A stretch of 64,000 bases of DNA from Clostridiales bacterium (GTDB lineage Bacteria > Acidobacteriota > Aminicenantia > Aminicenantales > UBA8522), in assembly GCA_029907205.1 (NCBI GenBank), contig JARYMI010000001.1, positions 179,410 through 243,409 on the forward strand, in the 5' to 3' direction. Of this stretch, positions 63,148 to 64,000 are shown piece by piece. Position 1 is the stretch's first letter. Every line of letters starts with the position of its first letter. The position numbers and the translations under genes are program-made. The notes beneath the pieces were generated by a model. That model did no database searches, was not told the origin of the DNA, and saw only the letters and a program-made list of their open reading frames with translations.

Positions 63148-64000
63148 ATGAAACTCTTATCGTTTCCCTTAGCCGGATGCCTGCTCTTCTCGCTCGTTTC
63201 GATCACGCTGATGGAGAGCTTTCTCGCCCTGTCCTTCGTCTTCTGGGTCATCGTCCTCGTGCAGAAGAAAGAAAAGTTCGCTGTCCCGGGGTTTTTCTGG
63301 CCGCTTGTCGCCTACGCCGGGCTCTCGCTCGCCGCCTGTTCTTTCTCCGTCAACCCTGAGATGAGCCTCAAGGACGCCCGGGAGCTCCTGCTCTACCTGA
63401 TCGTACCAATTGCCATGAGCGGCACCGCCGCAACAACCGGCCGCGCCAGGACAACACTGGCTCTTTTGGCCTCCGGCTATCTCAGCATCATCTATTCTCT
63501 CGGCTATTACGCTTTCAAAGCCCAGCCCGGCGAGCGGGTCCAGGGCTTTATGGGCCATTACATGACTCAGGCGGGGCTCCTTCTACTTTTTCTCTGCGCA
63601 GCCATGAGCTTTTTCGCTTTCCGGGAAGCTTTTGGGGACGGCGCTCCCGAAGGATTGTCGTCATTCTTTATGAGGGCCATCCGTGGTCCTGTGCGATGGC
63701 TCTGGGCGGCAGCCATCCCTCTGGCCGGGGCGTGCCTGGCCCTGACGTTAACCCGGAGCGCCTGGATCGGGTTAATCGTGGCTGCCGCTTTCATCCTTAT
63801 TCTCTGGAAGCCCAAATCGCTCATCCTCCTTCCCCTGGCCGTGGCGCTTGTCTTTCTCCTCAGCCCTCAGCCGGTCAAACGAAGGGCCCTGAGCATCTTT
63901 AGCCTCGAAAGCTCTTCCAACCGGCAGAGGATCCAGTACATCAAAGCGGGAGTCCAGATCATCAGAGAACGGCCTGTCTTTGGGACTGGCCCGGATACTG
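63148..64000 (+). CDS. O-antigen ligase/polymerase-like membrane protein (3' end beyond window)
   Basis: Open from ATG 63148 to the right edge (284 codons). At least six membrane helices; PVRWLWAAAIPLAG, ACLALTLTRSAWIGLIVAAA, SNRQRIQYIKAGVQIIRERP and VFGTGPDT are Wzy_C/RfaL hallmarks. Joins O-antigen to lipid A-core or polymerises it. GC returns to the high value of the main genome, unlike the AT-rich genes just before. Confidence 0.88.
   Translation, partial: MKLLSFPLAGCLLFSLVSITLMESFLALSFVFWVIVLVQKKEKFAVPGFFWPLVAYAGLSLAACSFSVNPEMSLKDARELLLYLIVPIAMSGTAATTGRARTTLALLASGYLSIIYSLGYYAFKAQPGERVQGFMGHYMTQAGLLLLFLCAAMSFFAFREAFGDGAPEGLSSFFMRAIRGPVRWLWAAAIPLAGACLALTLTRSAWIGLIVAAAFILILWKPKSLILLPLAVALVFLLSPQPVKRRALSIFSLESSSNRQRIQYIKAGVQIIRERPVFGTGPDT

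Noticed and set aside
1..64000. tRNA or rRNA genes, CRISPR arrays, insertion sequences
   Set aside because: No cloverleaf, rRNA segment, regular spacer-repeat array or transposase was recognised in the intergenic regions.

Overview
The window is a dense bacterial chromosome segment of about 55% GC from a Gram-negative (diderm) organism: it carries BamA, several outer-membrane barrels, lipoproteins and lipopolysaccharide (LPS) genes. A heterodisulfide-reductase (HdrABC) module, NAD-dependent glutamate dehydrogenase, an S9 prolyl oligopeptidase and a nucleoside transporter suggest a peptide- and nucleoside-using anaerobe or facultative organism. The gene style (short spacings, GTG/TTG starts, Hdr modules, large beta-propeller proteins) fits the Acidobacteriota/Candidatus Aminicenantes neighbourhood. 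That placement is inference; no database search was possible.

Layout. 1-3.7 kb: hdrC-hdrB-hdrA on the minus strand (hdrA runs off the left edge). 4-15 kb, minus strand: an envelope block with two copies of a lipoprotein + small barrel cassette, bamA, an ECF sigma factor, its probable anti-sigma factor, a Spy-like periplasmic protein, a DOMON-like lipoprotein and a metalloprotease/beta-propeller/barrel fusion. 15-22 kb: a large glutamate dehydrogenase (plus), then pstSCAB and an Rrf2 regulator (minus). 22-28 kb, plus: a histidine kinase, a response regulator fused to a GcvH-like domain that lacks the lipoyl lysine, and a HEAT/P-loop/propeller protein. This is the best candidate here for an undescribed system. 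28-34 kb: an S9 peptidase behind a long structured leader, a methyltransferase, a UbiA-type prenyltransferase, MgtC and RdgB, facing a ComEA-like protein. 34-41 kb, minus: a half-length PurL-like protein with PurM, then dprA-topA-xerC.

41-54 kb: a DUF4143 ATPase, a decayed TPR fragment, a perR-katA pair with near-identical perfect operators, a universal stress protein, a Type IIG restriction-modification enzyme with a nucleotidyltransferase, then DUF1573-YggT-CNT transporter and an SH3/barrel protein. 54-64 kb: LPS and surface-polysaccharide genes (GT4, Kdo/WaaP-like kinase, glycosidase-like protein, methyltransferase, heptosyltransferase, sugar amidotransferase, GNAT, O-antigen ligase), interrupted by a RelBE-type toxin-antitoxin pair with a frameshifted toxin and by a more AT-rich segment at about 60.2-63.1 kb.

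A roughly 157-bp structured repeat occurs twice, at 28.1 and 41.1 kb, in opposite orientation. No rRNA, tRNA, CRISPR array, transposase or prophage was recognised.
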